Shown here one piece after another: positions 5,139-5,547 of a DNA stretch of 5,547 bases; position 1 is the first letter of the stretch; each line of letters opens with the position of its first letter. Under the pieces are notes generated by a model. The model had not been told where the DNA came from. It saw only the letters and a program-made list of their open reading frames with translations, and did not search any database. The position numbers and the translations under genes are program-made. This DNA comes from Actinomycetes bacterium. Its GTDB lineage: Bacteria > Actinomycetota > Actinomycetes > Actinomycetales > Cellulomonadaceae. The stretch covers positions 1 to 5,547 of the forward strand of contig JAEWEI010000346.1 in NCBI GenBank assembly GCA_023389545.1. The letters are read 5' to 3'.

Positions 5139-5547
5139 ATGGACGTCTCAACCCAGGCCTTCGTCCTGGTCGCCGGCGACCCGGCTGTCAGCGGGCTCGT
5201 CGAGGTCGCCCGGGCCCTCGGGACCGAGGTCGTGGCCGTCGTCGCGGGAGAGCAGGGGGTGGCCGCCGCCGTCGCCCCGGCCGTCGACCGGGTGCTGTGG
5301 CTCGGCGACCCTGGCGAGCACCCAGTCGAGGCCTTCGCGCCCGACGTCGCCCGGCTGGTCGCCGAGGCCGCTCCCCGCGCAGTCGTGGGCGCCACGACCC
5401 CGGCCGGTCGCGCCCTGCTCGGGGCGGTGGCCGCGCGGCTCGGCGCCCCGGTGCTCGGCGGGATCGCCGAGGTGGGGCTCGACGGCGACGCCGTCGTGGT
5501 CACACACGGCGTCTTGGGCGGCATCGCCGAGCACCGCACCGCGGTGA
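5139..5547 (+). CDS. fixB: Electron transfer flavoprotein alpha subunit, FixB/YdiR type (3' truncated by window end)
   Basis: The reading frame begins 12 bp after the fixA stop and stays open to the window edge, giving 136 residues plus one base of about 290-320 expected. The visible part is the N-terminal alpha/beta domain: FVLVAGDP, an ARALGTEVVAVVAG strand-helix-strand, VDRVLWLGDP, and ATTPAGRALLGAVAARLGAPV (residues about 88-108). This is the arrangement of the ETF alpha N-terminal domain that packs against the beta subunit. The C-terminal FAD-binding domain lies outside the window, so its intactness cannot be judged. The start has AAGGA only 3 nt upstream with more purines (GAGAG) just before; the spacing is tight, but no better start exists. 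Assignment rests on this weakly conserved domain together with position directly after fixA, the invariable partner order. FixC and FixX genes would be expected next. Confidence 0.88.
   Translation, partial: MDVSTQAFVLVAGDPAVSGLVEVARALGTEVVAVVAGEQGVAAAVAPAVDRVLWLGDPGEHPVEAFAPDVARLVAEAAPRAVVGATTPAGRALLGAVAARLGAPVLGGIAEVGLDGDAVVVTHGVLGGIAEHRTAV

Noticed and set aside
5044..5547. 167-residue plus-strand frame ending exactly at the window edge
   Set aside because: It overlaps the end of fixA and the start of fixB in another frame, with Pro/Ser/Arg-rich shadow composition. The FixB frame from 5139 has both context and family-like sequence.

Overview
The window is high-GC DNA with dense, tightly spaced genes, strong purine-rich ribosome binding sites and long antisense open frames of the kind produced by GC-rich third codon positions. 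This fits a high-GC Gram-positive (actinobacterial) genome. That is an inference from composition and gene style; no rRNA or other marker gene is present. The first ~80 bases are almost pure G/C homopolymer and look like a damaged contig end.

Layout: two gene groups diverge from a ~200 bp intergenic region (2978-3180). Leftward (minus strand) run a fused family I CoA-transferase of the YdiF type (2977-1367) and, two bases after its stop codon, a 12-TM major facilitator of the oxalate/formate antiporter (OFA) type (1364-105). Rightward (plus strand) run an acyl-CoA dehydrogenase of the YdiO/CaiA type (3181-4323), a FixA/YdiQ-type electron transfer flavoprotein beta subunit (4353-5126), and the start of a FixB/YdiR-type alpha subunit (5139 to the window edge, truncated).

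Together these resemble the ydiF-ydiO-ydiQ-ydiR(-ydiS-ydiT) and cai/fix sets of enterobacteria. The likely logic is that a carboxylate is moved across the membrane by the OFA-type carrier, CoA is transferred to it by the CoA-transferase, and the acyl-CoA/enoyl-CoA pair is oxidised or reduced by the dehydrogenase using a dedicated FixAB flavoprotein. FixC (quinone-linked flavoprotein) and FixX (ferredoxin-like) would be expected just beyond the right edge. The true substrate cannot be read from the sequence.

The most unusual non-coding signal is in the divergent intergenic region. It carries several inverted repeats, two of them compact and strong, including a nested one at 3051-3078. They are good candidates for operator sites or for structure in the leader of the CoA-transferase mRNA.
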